The translations under genes and the position numbers were made by a program. The notes under the pieces are model-generated. The model made no database searches. It saw only the letters and a list, made by a program, of their open reading frames with translations, and was not told the origin of the DNA. A stretch of 64,000 nucleotides of DNA from Hasllibacter halocynthiae (GTDB lineage: Bacteria > Pseudomonadota > Alphaproteobacteria > Rhodobacterales > Rhodobacteraceae): assembly GCF_003003095.1 (NCBI RefSeq), contig NZ_PVTT01000002.1:620001-684000 (forward strand), in the 5' to 3' direction. The first letter of the stretch is position 1. The number at the start of each line of letters is the position of its first letter. Positions 35,325 through 44,318 of this stretch are shown in pieces.

Positions 35325-36220
35325 GCGGTCTGCGCGTGCGGGCCGTGGGGGCCGTGGTCACGATCTGCGACGAGGGGCGGCCGGGCCGGATGCGCTGGGG
35401 CGTGCCGGCCTCGGGCCCGATGGACCCCGGCGGGCTGGCCGCGCTGCGCCGCGCCGTCGGGCCGGGGCCGGCGATCGAGGTCTCGCTCGGGGGGCTGGAG
35501 TTCGCGGTCGAGGGGGCGCCCTGCACCCTTGCCGTGGCGGGCGGGGGCTTCGAGGTTCGGCGGAACGGGCTGGACGTCTCCGCGCCCTGCGCCTTCGGGG
35601 CCTTTCCCGGCGACGTGGTGCGGATCGCCCCCGCGCGGCGGGGCGGGGCCTGGGCCTATCTCGGCGCACCGGGGGGCTTCGACGCGCCGCTCTGGCAGGG
35701 CAGCGCGGCGACCCACGTCTCCTCCGGGCTGGGGGGCGGGGTGCTAGAGGCGGGGATGCTGCTGCGGTTCGGCGCGCCGCGGATCGACTACGCGGCGCAG
35801 GGCCCCATACCCGTGCCCGAGCGGCCGGCGGGGCCTTTCCGCCTGGTCCTCGGCCCGCAGGACCGCCACTTCCCCCCGGAGGCGATCGGGACGCTCCTCT
35901 CCGCCGAATGGCGGGCCACGGCGCGGGGGGACCGGATGGGCATGGGCCTCGACGGCCCGCCCGTCAGGCCGGACGGCGCCCTCTCCATCCCGTCCGAGCC
36001 GTTGGTGCGGGGCGCGGTGCAGGTGAACGGCGAGGGGCGGGTCACGGTGCTGGCGGCGGACCATCAGACCGCCGCCGGCTACCCCAAGATCGCCGTCATG
36101 GTCGCGGCCGACCATGGCCGCTTCGCCCAGCTCAGGCCCGGCGATCGGGTGCGCTTCCGCGCCGTCACCCCGAAGGAGGGCGTCGCCCTCGTCCGGGAGG
36201 GGGATCACCCGATCGGCTGA
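35321..36220 (+). CDS. pxpC: 5-oxoprolinase subunit PxpC (biotin-dependent carboxyltransferase-like)
   Basis: 299 aa from a TTG that overlaps the pxpB stop (TTGA). Motifs: VTICDEGRPGRMRWGVPASGPMD (in two blocks, TICDEGRPG and GVPASGPMD), EVSLGGLEF, YLGAPGGFDAP, VLGPQDRHFP, DRMGMGLDGP and VLAADHQTAAGYPKIA. These define the AHS2 family. The operon contains no urea or allophanate genes, so pyroglutamate is the better substrate call. Its last 16 bases overlap the convergent dioxygenase gene. Confidence 0.92.
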   Translation: MSGLRVRAVGAVVTICDEGRPGRMRWGVPASGPMDPGGLAALRRAVGPGPAIEVSLGGLEFAVEGAPCTLAVAGGGFEVRRNGLDVSAPCAFGAFPGDVVRIAPARRGGAWAYLGAPGGFDAPLWQGSAATHVSSGLGGGVLEAGMLLRFGAPRIDYAAQGPIPVPERPAGPFRLVLGPQDRHFPPEAIGTLLSAEWRATARGDRMGMGLDGPPVRPDGALSIPSEPLVRGAVQVNGEGRVTVLAADHQTAAGYPKIAVMVAADHGRFAQLRPGDRVRFRAVTPKEGVALVREGDHPIG

Positions 36221-37116
36221 AGGTGCCGCTCGAGCGCGGGGCGCAGGTGCTCGTGCTGGGCGGGCAGCTTCAGCGCCTCGCCCAGATGGGCGGCGTCCTC
36301 GTCCCGGTCGAAGCCCGGCTCGTTCGTGGCGACCTCGAAGAGGACGCCGCCGGGGGTGCGGAAGTAGATCGCCCAGAAGTAGTCGCGGTCGATCACCGGC
36401 GTCACCTGGTATCCTGTGTCGAGCAGCGCCTTCCTGACCTCGAGCTGCGAGGCGCGGTCGGGGGTGGCGAAGGCGATGTGGTGGACGGAGCCCGCGCCCT
36501 GGCCCGCCTCCGCCGCGCCGGGCAGGGTCTCGACGTCGATCCGGTCCGCGCCGTTGCCGCCGGGCATGACGAAGCGGGTCGTCGCGCCGTCGCGCCCCTC
36601 CTCCTCATAGCCCATGAAGCGCAGGAGCTCGCCCGTGGCGCCGCCGTCGCGCACCCGCATGGAGGCGGAGTGGAAGCCCCGGATCGCCTGGTCCGCGGGC
36701 ACGTCCGCCGTCCAGGGCGCGCGATCGTCGCCCGCGTCCTCGACCAGGGCGAACCGCTCGCCGTCGGGGCCGTCGAAGCCGAGCCGCCGCTGGCCGAAGC
36801 TCTCCTCCTCCTCGCCTCCGATCCGCTCCCTCCACCAGCCGAGGGAGCCTTCGGGCACTGAGAAGACGGTCGTGCCGACCTCGCCCGTGCCCCTCGGGGC
36901 GCGCTTCATGCCGGGAAAGGGGAAGTAGGTCATCACGCTGCCGGGCGTCCCGGCCTCGTCGCCGTAGTAGAGGTGGTAGACCTCCGGCGCATCGAAGTTG
37001 ACCGTCTTCTTCACCCGCCGCAGCCCCAGGGGGCCGGTGAAGAAGGCGTTGTTGGCGCGGGCGTCCGACGCCATCGAAGTGACGTGGTGCAGGCCCTTGA
37101 TCTCGTCGATCATCAT
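36205..37116 (-). CDS. Ring-cleaving dioxygenase, VOC superfamily
   Basis: 303 aa made of two tandem glyoxalase/bleomycin-resistance folds. Metal-ligand candidates are the His in GLHHVTSM, in GFHSASM and in VHHIAF, and the Glu in GVLFEVATNEPGF. The pattern GPLGLRRVKKTVNFDAP and TYFPFPGMKR fits the MhqO/catechol-dioxygenase-like group annotated as ring-cleaving dioxygenases. The aromatic substrate is not known. The start MMIDEIKG has GGGAGA upstream. It stands alone on its strand between pxpC and motB. Confidence 0.88.
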   Translation of the reverse strand: MMIDEIKGLHHVTSMASDARANNAFFTGPLGLRRVKKTVNFDAPEVYHLYYGDEAGTPGSVMTYFPFPGMKRAPRGTGEVGTTVFSVPEGSLGWWRERIGGEEEESFGQRRLGFDGPDGERFALVEDAGDDRAPWTADVPADQAIRGFHSASMRVRDGGATGELLRFMGYEEEGRDGATTRFVMPGGNGADRIDVETLPGAAEAGQGAGSVHHIAFATPDRASQLEVRKALLDTGYQVTPVIDRDYFWAIYFRTPGGVLFEVATNEPGFDRDEDAAHLGEALKLPAQHEHLRPALERHLQPIG

Positions 37117-37328
37117 GTCGTCTCCCGTGGTCTTGCCCCTGCCGGGGCTTGGCGGGGACGTGGGGGCGTGCGGCCCCGCGGCCAAGCCGTGCCCGCGCAC
37201 GGCGTCCGTTCGCGTCCGCACGAATGCGGCGGCAACGCGGCCTTTGTCGTCGAAGCCGGACCTCAACCTCTCCTTCACGTTCGGGGGGGCATATCCCGCC
37301 GCGAAGGCCTTGCGGGAGGTGCGGGCAC

Positions 37329-38066
37329 ATGGCGGACGGCGCGAACAGGCCGTTGATCGTGAAGCGCAGGAAGGTGGTCGCGGGCGGCGGGCACCATGGC
37401 GGCGCGTGGAAGGTCGCCTATGCGGACTTCGTGACGGCGATGATGGCGTTCTTCATGCTGATGTGGCTGCTGAACGCCACGACGGAGAGCCAGCGCAAGG
37501 GCCTCGCCGACTACTTCGCGCCCGAGATCCCGCTGAGCCGCGTGTCGGGGGGCGGCGCGGGCGCGTTCGGCGGCGACAGCCCCGTGGCGGGCGACGTCCT
37601 GCCCGAGAATGGCGGCGGCATCCCGGGCGGCACCGCCCCCCTGCGCGCGCCCGAGGCGGCCGACGCCCTGGAGGAGGAGCTGTCGGCCCTTCTCGGCGCG
37701 GGGGGCGAGCAGGCCGAGGCCGACCCGATCCTGCGCCATGTCAGCCTGCGCAGGACCGACGAGGGCCTGTCGATTGAGCTTCGCGACGCGCCGGGCCGCC
37801 CGCTCTTCGCGGAAGGCGCGCCGACGCCGGACCTTCTGCGCCTGACCGCCACCATAGGCGAGATGCTGGGCCTCGTGCGCAACGCGGTGGCGGTCGACGT
37901 GATCGGCACGGAGCGCTGGCAGGACGGCGCCGCGCGCGCCGCGCGGGTCCGGGCGGGCCTGGAGGCCGGCGGCCTCGATCCCGCCCGGACCGTGCGGCTG
38001 GCCGCGCGCCGGGGGCGCGAGGCGCTGGTCGCGGTCGTCGTCCTCGTCCCCGAGGGGCGCCGTTAG
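37329..38066 (+). CDS. motB: Flagellar stator protein MotB with degenerate OmpA-like domain
   Basis: 245 aa, short for MotB. One transmembrane helix WKVAYADFVTAMMAFFMLMWLLNAT (in blocks) contains the proton-binding Asp33, and basic residues precede it, as in MotB. The C-terminal half has OmpA-like spacing (RPLFAEGAPTPDLLRLTATIG) but lacks the usual GHTD, NxxLSxxRA and NRRVEI peptidoglycan-contact motifs; the equivalent positions read VIGTERWQDGAARAARVRAGL. It heads the unit with flgE, flgK, flgL and flgI. motA is 10 kb away in another unit. The start has GGGAGGT upstream. Confidence 0.9.
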   Translation: MADGANRPLIVKRRKVVAGGGHHGGAWKVAYADFVTAMMAFFMLMWLLNATTESQRKGLADYFAPEIPLSRVSGGGAGAFGGDSPVAGDVLPENGGGIPGGTAPLRAPEAADALEEELSALLGAGGEQAEADPILRHVSLRRTDEGLSIELRDAPGRPLFAEGAPTPDLLRLTATIGEMLGLVRNAVAVDVIGTERWQDGAARAARVRAGLEAGGLDPARTVRLAARRGREALVAVVVLVPEGRR

Positions 38067-38126
38067 GCCGCCGTTAAGATCGCCCCGCTAGGGTGGCGCC
38101 GAATCCCTCCTTCGGAAGGCCCCGAC

Positions 38127-39428
38127 ATGAGCATCTCCTCCTCCCTGAACGCGGGCGTCTCCGGCCTGAACGCCAACGCCCAGCGCCTCTCGACGATCTC
38201 GGACAACATCGCGAACTCCGGCACCTACGGCTATCGGCGCGCGGAGACGGACTTCCACTCCATCGTGATCGACGGGCGCAGCGGCGGGCGCTACGCCGCC
38301 GGCGGCGTGCGGACGAGTACGATCCGCCTGATCGACGAGAGGGGGACGCTGACGGGCACCTCGAACCCGACCGACCTCGCGATCTCGGGGCGGGGGATGC
38401 TGCCGGTGACGACCGTGACGGACGTGGCGAACGGCGGCTCGCAGCGCCTGTCGCTGACGCCCACGGGCAGCTTCCGGCCCGACGACCGCGGCTTCCTGAC
38501 ATCGCCCTCCGGCCTCGTCCTGATGGGATGGCCGGCCGACGGGGACGGCAACATCGGCGCCTTCCCGCGCGACACGGTCGCCTCGCTCGAGCCGATCCAG
38601 GTCGACGTCCGCCGGCTCGAGGGGCTGGCGACGAGCCGGATCGAGCTGGGTGTGAACCTGCCGGCCACGCAGACCATCGCCGGCGCGCCCGGCGCCGCGC
38701 AGAGCACCGCTGTCGAGTATTTCGACAACCTAGGCGCGTCGCAGCGACTCAACGTGACCTTCACCCCTTCCGTCCCCGCGGCGGGCGCCAGCAACACCTG
38801 GACGATGACCGTCCGCGACGGCGCCCAGGCGGACGCGCGGATCGCCGAGTACACGGTCGAGTTCGACCCCTCGCGCGCGAACGGCGGCGCGCTGCTGGAC
38901 GTCACGGCCGTCTCGGGCGCGGCCTACGATCCGCGGACGGGGGTGATCCCGCTGACCGTGGCGGGCGGGCCGATCGACCTGGACATCGGGCGGTTCGGGC
39001 AGCTGTCGCGGCTGACGCAGCTCTCCAACAGCTTCTCGGCGGACGGCATCTCGAAGAACGGCGCGCCGGTCGGCAACCTCGTCGACGTGGAGGTGGACGG
39101 CGCCGGCATCATGTCGGCCGTCTACGATACCGGCTTCACCCGGGCGATCTACCAGATCCCCGTGGCCGACGTCCCCAATCCCAACGCGCTGACGGTCGGC
39201 GACAACCAGACCTACGAGGTCTCGGCCGGGTCGGGGTCGTTCTTCCTCTGGAACGCGGGCGAGGGCCCCACCGGCGAGATGGTCGGCTTCGCCCGGGAGG
39301 AAAGCACCACCGACGTCGCCGCCGAGCTGACGCAGCTGATCCAGACGCAGCGCGCCTACTCGTCCAACGCCAAGGTCATCCAGACGGTGGACGAGATGCT
39401 GCAGGAAACCACCAACATCAAGCGCTGA
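38127..39428 (+). CDS. flgE: Flagellar hook protein FlgE
   Basis: 433 aa. The N-terminal rod/hook signature is SISSSLNAGVSGLNANAQRL with SDNIANSGTYGYRRAETDF; the C-terminal half of the signature is LTQLIQTQRAYSSNAKVIQTVDEML. The central region forms the outer hook domains. It is exported by the flagellar type III system and polymerises into the universal joint. A half-site GTTAAG lies upstream at about 38074, but no full regulatory box is seen there. Confidence 0.95.
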   Translation: MSISSSLNAGVSGLNANAQRLSTISDNIANSGTYGYRRAETDFHSIVIDGRSGGRYAAGGVRTSTIRLIDERGTLTGTSNPTDLAISGRGMLPVTTVTDVANGGSQRLSLTPTGSFRPDDRGFLTSPSGLVLMGWPADGDGNIGAFPRDTVASLEPIQVDVRRLEGLATSRIELGVNLPATQTIAGAPGAAQSTAVEYFDNLGASQRLNVTFTPSVPAAGASNTWTMTVRDGAQADARIAEYTVEFDPSRANGGALLDVTAVSGAAYDPRTGVIPLTVAGGPIDLDIGRFGQLSRLTQLSNSFSADGISKNGAPVGNLVDVEVDGAGIMSAVYDTGFTRAIYQIPVADVPNPNALTVGDNQTYEVSAGSGSFFLWNAGEGPTGEMVGFAREESTTDVAAELTQLIQTQRAYSSNAKVIQTVDEMLQETTNIKR

Positions 39429-39444
39429 GCCGGGGAGACGGTCG

Positions 39445-40857
39445 ATGTCGATCACACGCGCCTTCGCCAATGCGGGAACCGGGATGGCGGCCGCGGCCCG
39501 TGCGGCGCAGGTCGTCTCGGACAACGTCGCCAACGCCGCGACCCCCGGCTACGGGCGCCGGACGCTCGGGCTGGCCGCGGCCCAGGCCGGTGGCGCCCCC
39601 GCCGGGGTGCGCGTCACCGGGGTGGCGCGCGCGGCCGACGCGCAAGTCGCCACGGACCTGCGGCTCGCGCGGGGGTCGGCCGCGGCCGAGGAGCGGCTGC
39701 TGGCCGCCGCCGAGGACGTGCTGGCGGCGGTCGGCGCGCCCGAGGACCCCTCGGGCCTCGAGGCCGCGCTCGCACGGGTGCCCTCGGCGCTCCACGACGC
39801 CGCGGCCGACCCCGGCGACGCGTCCCTCCTGGCGCTCGCGGTGGATGCCATCGACGCGGCGGCCGGCGCCCTGGGCCGCGCGGCGAAGACCGTCGCCACG
39901 GGGCGCGAGCGCGCCGAGGCCGCCATCGCCGACGGAACCCGGCGCCTGAACTCCGCCCTGGAGGAGGTCGCGGACCTCAACCGGCGGGTCGCCCTGGCGG
40001 GCGCGCGCGGGCAGGACACCGCCGCCCTGGAGGATCGCCGCCGCCAGGTGATCGACGCCGCCGCCGGGATCGTGCCCCTGCGCGCGGTGCCCCGGGAGGG
40101 CGGGCAGGTCGCCCTCGCCACCGCCTCGGGGCATCTCGTGCTCGACGGCGCGCCCCGGCCGCTGACATTCGCCCCGGCCGCCCGGATCGCCCCCGCGATG
40201 GTCGCGGGCGGCGCGCTCGGGCACGTGCTGCAGGATGGGCGCGCGCTGACCGGCGGCGGCGCGGGCGGGCTTCTAGCGGGGGGCGCGCTGGGCGCGGCCT
40301 TCGCGCTTCGCGACGAGGTGCTGCCAGACATTCAGGCCGATCTCGACGCGGTGGCCGCCGACCTCGCCCGCCGGCTGGGGCCGGGCGGGCCCGACCCGGC
40401 CGCCCCGGGCGATGCCGGTCCCCTTTCCGACGCCGGCGGGCCCGTGGGCGCGGCGCCCGATCCGGGTCTTGCGGGACGGCTGCGACTGGACCCCGCCCTC
40501 TCGGCCGAGCCGTGGCGGCTGCGCGACGGCCTGCGCGCCGCCGCGCCAGGACCGGCCGACGGCGCGCTCCTTTCCGCGCGGGGCGCGGCGCTCTCCTCTC
40601 CGGCTCCGGGGGCGGCGGATCTCGCCGGGCTCGCCCGCGCGCCCGGCGCCCGGGCCGCTCACGCCGCCGGCCTCGCCGAAGGGCGCCGCGCCGCGGCCGG
40701 CGCACTCGAGGCGGAGCTCGCGGCGAGGGACCGCGCCAACGGCGTCGATATCGACAGCGAGATGCGGGACCTCATCCTGATCGAGCAGGCCTACGACGCG
40801 AACGCTCGCGTGCTGCAGGCCATCGACGCGATGCTCGCGCGCCTTTCGGAGATCTGA
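39445..40857 (+). CDS. flgK: Flagellar hook-associated protein 1 FlgK
   Basis: 470 aa. N-terminus TGMAAAARAAQVVSDNVANAATPGYGRR matches the D0 signature of FlgK (blocks AQVVSDNVANAATPGYGRR). The C-terminus NGVDIDSEMRDLILIEQAYDANARVLQAIDAML completes the coiled D0 domain. The middle is very Ala-rich and contains DLNRRVALAGARGQDTAALEDRRR, a typical FlgK block. It forms the junction between hook and filament with FlgL, whose gene follows by 2 bp. Confidence 0.93.
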   Translation: MSITRAFANAGTGMAAAARAAQVVSDNVANAATPGYGRRTLGLAAAQAGGAPAGVRVTGVARAADAQVATDLRLARGSAAAEERLLAAAEDVLAAVGAPEDPSGLEAALARVPSALHDAAADPGDASLLALAVDAIDAAAGALGRAAKTVATGRERAEAAIADGTRRLNSALEEVADLNRRVALAGARGQDTAALEDRRRQVIDAAAGIVPLRAVPREGGQVALATASGHLVLDGAPRPLTFAPAARIAPAMVAGGALGHVLQDGRALTGGGAGGLLAGGALGAAFALRDEVLPDIQADLDAVAADLARRLGPGGPDPAAPGDAGPLSDAGGPVGAAPDPGLAGRLRLDPALSAEPWRLRDGLRAAAPGPADGALLSARGAALSSPAPGAADLAGLARAPGARAAHAAGLAEGRRAAAGALEAELAARDRANGVDIDSEMRDLILIEQAYDANARVLQAIDAMLARLSEI

Positions 40858-40859
40858 AG

Positions 40860-41759
40860 ATGATTCTGGGACCCTTCGCCCTTCAGTCCGACCGGATCGC
40901 CGCGGGGCTGCGCGACCGGTTGTCCGAGAACGCCGAAGCCCTCTCGACGGGCCGCGCGCCCGGGCCGCTGGCCGGACCGGACCGCACGGCCGTATCCCAT
41001 GCCGCCGGGCGGGACCGCGTCGCCATGGCGGAGGCGGACCGCCTCGCCCGCTTCGCAACGCGGCTCGAGGGGCTGCAGGGCGCGCTGGACGCGTCGGGGG
41101 CGCAGATCGCGGAGGCCGGCCGCGACGGATCGCCGGGCGCGATCCGCGCCGCCCTCGACGGCCTTCTCTCGCGGCTGGACGCGCCGCACGGGACCGGAAC
41201 GCTTGCCGGGGGCGCCGCGCCCGGCGGCTTCGTGCCGTCGGTCGAAGCGCTGGTCGCCGCCGCGGGCGCGGTGGCCGCCGCGGTTCCCGATCCGGAGGCG
41301 GCACGCGCCGCCGTCGCGGCTTGGCTCGCGCCTGGCGGGGCGGCGGAAGGGGCCGGCCTGATCCGGCCGGGTCCCCTGGCGACCGCTCCGCCGTCCTCGG
41401 GCGCGGGGGTCGTCGACCTCGGGCAGCGCGACCCCGGCCTGCGCCGGCTGATCGCGGACCTCGCCCTGGGCGCCGTCACGCCGGACGCCGACCTGCGCCG
41501 CTCGGCCGCCGCCGCCCTGGCGGGGCAGGGCGCGACCGCCGAGCTGGCGGGGCGCGTCGGGATGATCGAGATGCGGGTTGATCGTGCAGGATCGGAGGCC
41601 GACGCGGCCGGCGCTGCGGCGCGGCGGGTCATCGCGGAGGCGACGGGCATCGATCCCTTCGCGACCGCCACCGCCCTGCAGGAGGCCGAGCGCCAGCTGG
41701 AGACTGTCTATGCCCTGACCGCGCGCCTCGCGCGCCTCAGCCTGGCGAGCCGGCTGTGA
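40860..41759 (+). CDS. flgL: Flagellar hook-associated protein 3 FlgL
   Basis: 299 aa, flagellin-like. The N-terminus LSENAEALSTGRAPGPLAG corresponds to the conserved flagellin/FlgL segment (usually SSGKRINSAxDDP); the C-terminus ATALQEAERQLETVYALTARLARLSLASRL is the terminal D0 helix. The sequence is extremely Ala-rich and divergent, so the call leans on position between flgK and flgI. Its stop overlaps the GTG of flgI. Confidence 0.85.
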   Translation: MILGPFALQSDRIAAGLRDRLSENAEALSTGRAPGPLAGPDRTAVSHAAGRDRVAMAEADRLARFATRLEGLQGALDASGAQIAEAGRDGSPGAIRAALDGLLSRLDAPHGTGTLAGGAAPGGFVPSVEALVAAAGAVAAAVPDPEAARAAVAAWLAPGGAAEGAGLIRPGPLATAPPSSGAGVVDLGQRDPGLRRLIADLALGAVTPDADLRRSAAAALAGQGATAELAGRVGMIEMRVDRAGSEADAAGAAARRVIAEATGIDPFATATALQEAERQLETVYALTARLARLSLASRL

Positions 41760-42853
41760 GGGCGCTCGTCCTCGTGCTGGCGCTCGTCGCGCTCGCCTCG
41801 GCGGCGGCGGCGCAGTCGGTGCGCCTCAAGGACGTGGTGCGTTTCGACGGGGTGCGCGGGAACGACCTTCTGGGATACGGCCTCGTCGTCGGCCTGAACG
41901 GCAGCGGGGACGGGCTGCGCAACAGCCCCTTCACAGAGGAAATCCTGCAGAGCGTCCTCGAGCGGCTCGGCGTCAACGTCGTGGGCGAGGACCTGCGCGC
42001 GCGCAACGTCGCGGCCGTCCTCGTGACGGCGGAGCTGCCGCCCTTCGCGCGGATCGGCGGGCGGATCGACGTGACGGTCTCGGCCATCGGCGACGCCGAG
42101 AGCCTGATGGGGGGCACGCTGGTGATGACGCCGCTAAACGCGGCGGACGGACAGGTCTACGCCGTGGCGCAGGGCACCGTCACGGGCGCGGGCGTCGTCG
42201 CGGACGGCGACGCCGCCATGGTCACCCAGGGCGTCCCGACGGTCGCCACCATCGCGGGCGGCGCGCGCGTCGAGCGGGAGGTCGCCTTCGACCTCGACGC
42301 GCTGGAGACCGTCCGCCTCGCCCTGAGGGACGCCGACTTCGCCTCCGCCCGCCGGATCGAGGCGCTGGTCGACGGTGCGCTGGGCGCGGGCTCGGCACGG
42401 ATGCTAGACTCCGGCACGGTGGCGGTGCGGATCGACGCGGACGGCCCGGGCGCCGTGGCGCGGACCCTCGCCGCGATCGAGAACCTGACCTTCGTGCCCG
42501 AGCGGGCCGCGCGCGTGGTGGTCGACCAGCGGTCGGGCACCATCGTGCTGGGGGCGGACGTCCGGATCTCGCCCGTGGCGGTGGCCCAGGGCGGGCTGAC
42601 CGTCACGGTCGAGGAGGCGCCGCAGGTCGTGCAGCCGAATCCCTTCGCCCCTGGCGAGACGGTCGTCGTGCCCCGCAGCCGCGCCGAGATCGAGGCCGGG
42701 GGCGGGGGGCTCGCGACGCTGGGGGGCGGCGCCTCCCTCGCGGAGCTGGTGGCCGGGTTGAACGCCCTCGGCGTCGCGCCGCGCCACATGATCGACATCC
42801 TTCGGACCCTCAGCGCCGCCGGCGCCCTCCACGGGGAGCTGGTGATCCGTTGA
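41756..42853 (+). CDS. flgI: Flagellar P-ring protein FlgI
   Basis: 365 aa including a Sec signal peptide (MRALVLVLALVALASAAAAQ). Strongly conserved blocks: VRLKDVVRFDGVRGNDLLGYGLVVGLNGSGD (seen in parts), ARNVAAVLVTAELPPFARIGGRIDVTVSAIGDA, LTPLNAADGQVYAVAQG and LNALGVAPRHMIDILRTLSAAGALHGELVI (in parts). FlgI forms the ring around the rod in the peptidoglycan layer. The GTG start lies in the flgL stop (GTGA), indicating coupling. Last gene of the motB unit. Confidence 0.97.
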   Translation: MRALVLVLALVALASAAAAQSVRLKDVVRFDGVRGNDLLGYGLVVGLNGSGDGLRNSPFTEEILQSVLERLGVNVVGEDLRARNVAAVLVTAELPPFARIGGRIDVTVSAIGDAESLMGGTLVMTPLNAADGQVYAVAQGTVTGAGVVADGDAAMVTQGVPTVATIAGGARVEREVAFDLDALETVRLALRDADFASARRIEALVDGALGAGSARMLDSGTVAVRIDADGPGAVARTLAAIENLTFVPERAARVVVDQRSGTIVLGADVRISPVAVAQGGLTVTVEEAPQVVQPNPFAPGETVVVPRSRAEIEAGGGGLATLGGGASLAELVAGLNALGVAPRHMIDILRTLSAAGALHGELVIR

Positions 42854-43360
42854 GCGGCGCGGCCGCGGGGCGGTGCCGGGCGTCCCGGTGCCGGCGTCCG
42901 TCACGCGAACATGCGCCCGGCATGCAGATTCGTGCCCGGCGAGGGGCACGTGCCCGTGGTACGGGTCGGGCGGCGGAACGGATCGCCGTGCCGAAGTCCG
43001 CGGCGGTCAGGGCCGGGCGGCTCGCAGAAGGTCGCGGGCTGGGGGGCACCCGCCGCGCACCGGGATCGCCGCCGCGGCGCGGGCGGGCGGCCGCGGTCCC
43101 GACTTCGTTCCCGCCGCCCCCGCACGCCCGCCGGCGGCTGCGCCGCCCGAGACCGGGGACGGCCCGCGCGGTCGCCCAGGCGGCGTGGCCCGTCACCTGG
43201 CCCCGCCACCTGGTCCCGCAGCCCCGTCCCGTCGCCCCTTGCCATAGCCTGCGCGGCGGGCTTCGGCGCGAACGCCGTCCCCCGCCCGGGGCATCGGGCG
43301 GCACGGTCCCATCCGACGCCCCGCGACCCCCTGCCCGATCCCGGCCCTTCGCCGGAACCC
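42854..43360. other. Intergenic region between convergent flgI and fliP
   Basis: About 507 bases between two gene ends, long for this compact island. Open frames exist on both strands but are Arg/Pro-rich and resemble no protein I know. No T-tract terminator, tRNA or mobile-element end is visible. It may be the remains of a lost flagellar gene, but no recognisable fragment is left. Confidence 0.5.
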
Positions 43361-44083
43361 TCAGCCCGGCACGTAGCCCCGCACCAGCGCCTCGGAGAGC
43401 AGGACCCATCCGTCGGCCACCGTGAAGAAGGCCAGCTTGAACGGCAGCGCCACCATAGCGGGCGGCACCATCATCATGCCCATCGCCATGAGGACCGCCG
43501 CGACGACGAGGTCGATCACGAGGAAGGGGATGAAGATCAGGAAGCCGATCTGGAAGGCGCGCGACAGCTCGCTGAGGAGGAAGGCGGGCGTCAGCACCGA
43601 GAGGGGCGCGACCTCGGGAGGGCCGACCGGCGTGCCGCGCAGCTCAGACAGCCGGTCGAGCGTGGGCGGGTCCACGCGCGCGCCCATGAAGTCGCGGAAC
43701 GGCCCGGTAATCGCCGGAAGTGCCTCCTCGGCGTTCGTCTCGCCGGCGATGAGGGGGGCGACCCCGCCTTCCCAGGCGGCCGTCAGGACCGGGTCCATCA
43801 CGAACCAGCTGAGGAACAGCGCCAGCGTGACGATCAGCATGTTCGGCGGCGACTGCTGGAGGCCGATGGCTTGCCGCAGGATCGACAGCACCGTCACCAC
43901 GAACGGAAAGCACGTCACCGTCACCGCGAGCCCCGGCACGAGGCCGAGGAGCGTGATCGCCGCGATCAGCCCCAGGCTCGTCCCCGCGAGGCCACCCTCG
44001 CCCCAGTCGACGCTGACGGATTGCGCGAGGGCGGGCTGCGCCGAGAGCAGCAGGGCGAGGGCCGCGAAGGCGCCCCTAATCAT
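43361..44083 (-). CDS. fliP: Flagellar export gate protein FliP
   Basis: 240 aa with a signal peptide and four transmembrane helices. Conserved segments: LGLIAAITLLGLVPGLAVTVTCF, VVTVLSILRQAIGLQQSPPNMLIVTLALFLSWFVM (in parts), LTPAFLLSELSRAFQIGFLIFIPFLVIDLVVAAVLMAMGMMMVPP (in parts) and LPFKLAFFTVADGW. With FliQ and FliR it forms the core of the type III export channel. It is the last gene of the fliF-fliH-fliN-fliP unit and overlaps fliN by 8 bases. Confidence 0.97.
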   Translation of the reverse strand: MIRGAFAALALLLSAQPALAQSVSVDWGEGGLAGTSLGLIAAITLLGLVPGLAVTVTCFPFVVTVLSILRQAIGLQQSPPNMLIVTLALFLSWFVMDPVLTAAWEGGVAPLIAGETNAEEALPAITGPFRDFMGARVDPPTLDRLSELRGTPVGPPEVAPLSVLTPAFLLSELSRAFQIGFLIFIPFLVIDLVVAAVLMAMGMMMVPPAMVALPFKLAFFTVADGWVLLSEALVRGYVPG

Positions 44084-44318
44084 CCGAGACCTCGACCAGC
44101 CGCACCTGCAGCCCCTCGCCGTCGGGCCCCTCCTCGAGGATGCCGCGGCCGATCAGCCGCTCGCCCACGAAGAGGTCGACGGGATCCTCGACGCCCCGGT
44201 CCAGCGGCAGGACGCTGCCATCGGTCAGGGCCATCAGCTCGCCCAGGGTGGGGCGGGCGTTGCCGAGGGCGATCGTGACCTCGATGGGCATGTCGGAGAA
44301 TGCGGCGCGGTCAGCCAT
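44076..44318 (-). CDS. fliN: Flagellar switch protein FliN
   Basis: 80 aa, little more than one SpoA domain: MPIEVTIALGNARPTLGELMALTDGSVLPLDR is seen in blocks, followed by DLFVGERLIGRG and VRLVEV. FliN forms the bottom of the C-ring and docks the FliH-FliI export ATPase. It overlaps fliH (8 bases) and fliP (8 bases), so the group is translated in a coupled way. fliG and fliM are outside the window. Confidence 0.92.
   Translation of the reverse strand: MADRAAFSDMPIEVTIALGNARPTLGELMALTDGSVLPLDRGVEDPVDLFVGERLIGRGILEEGPDGEGLQVRLVEVSDD

Noticed and set aside
38067-38126. CtrA box upstream of flgE
   Set aside because: Only a single TTAA half-site is present; no second half-site at the required spacing.
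42850-43425. 191-codon plus-strand frame between flgI and fliP
   Set aside because: Composition is Arg/Pro-dominated, it overlaps the 3' end of fliP and has no recognised motif or ribosome binding site.
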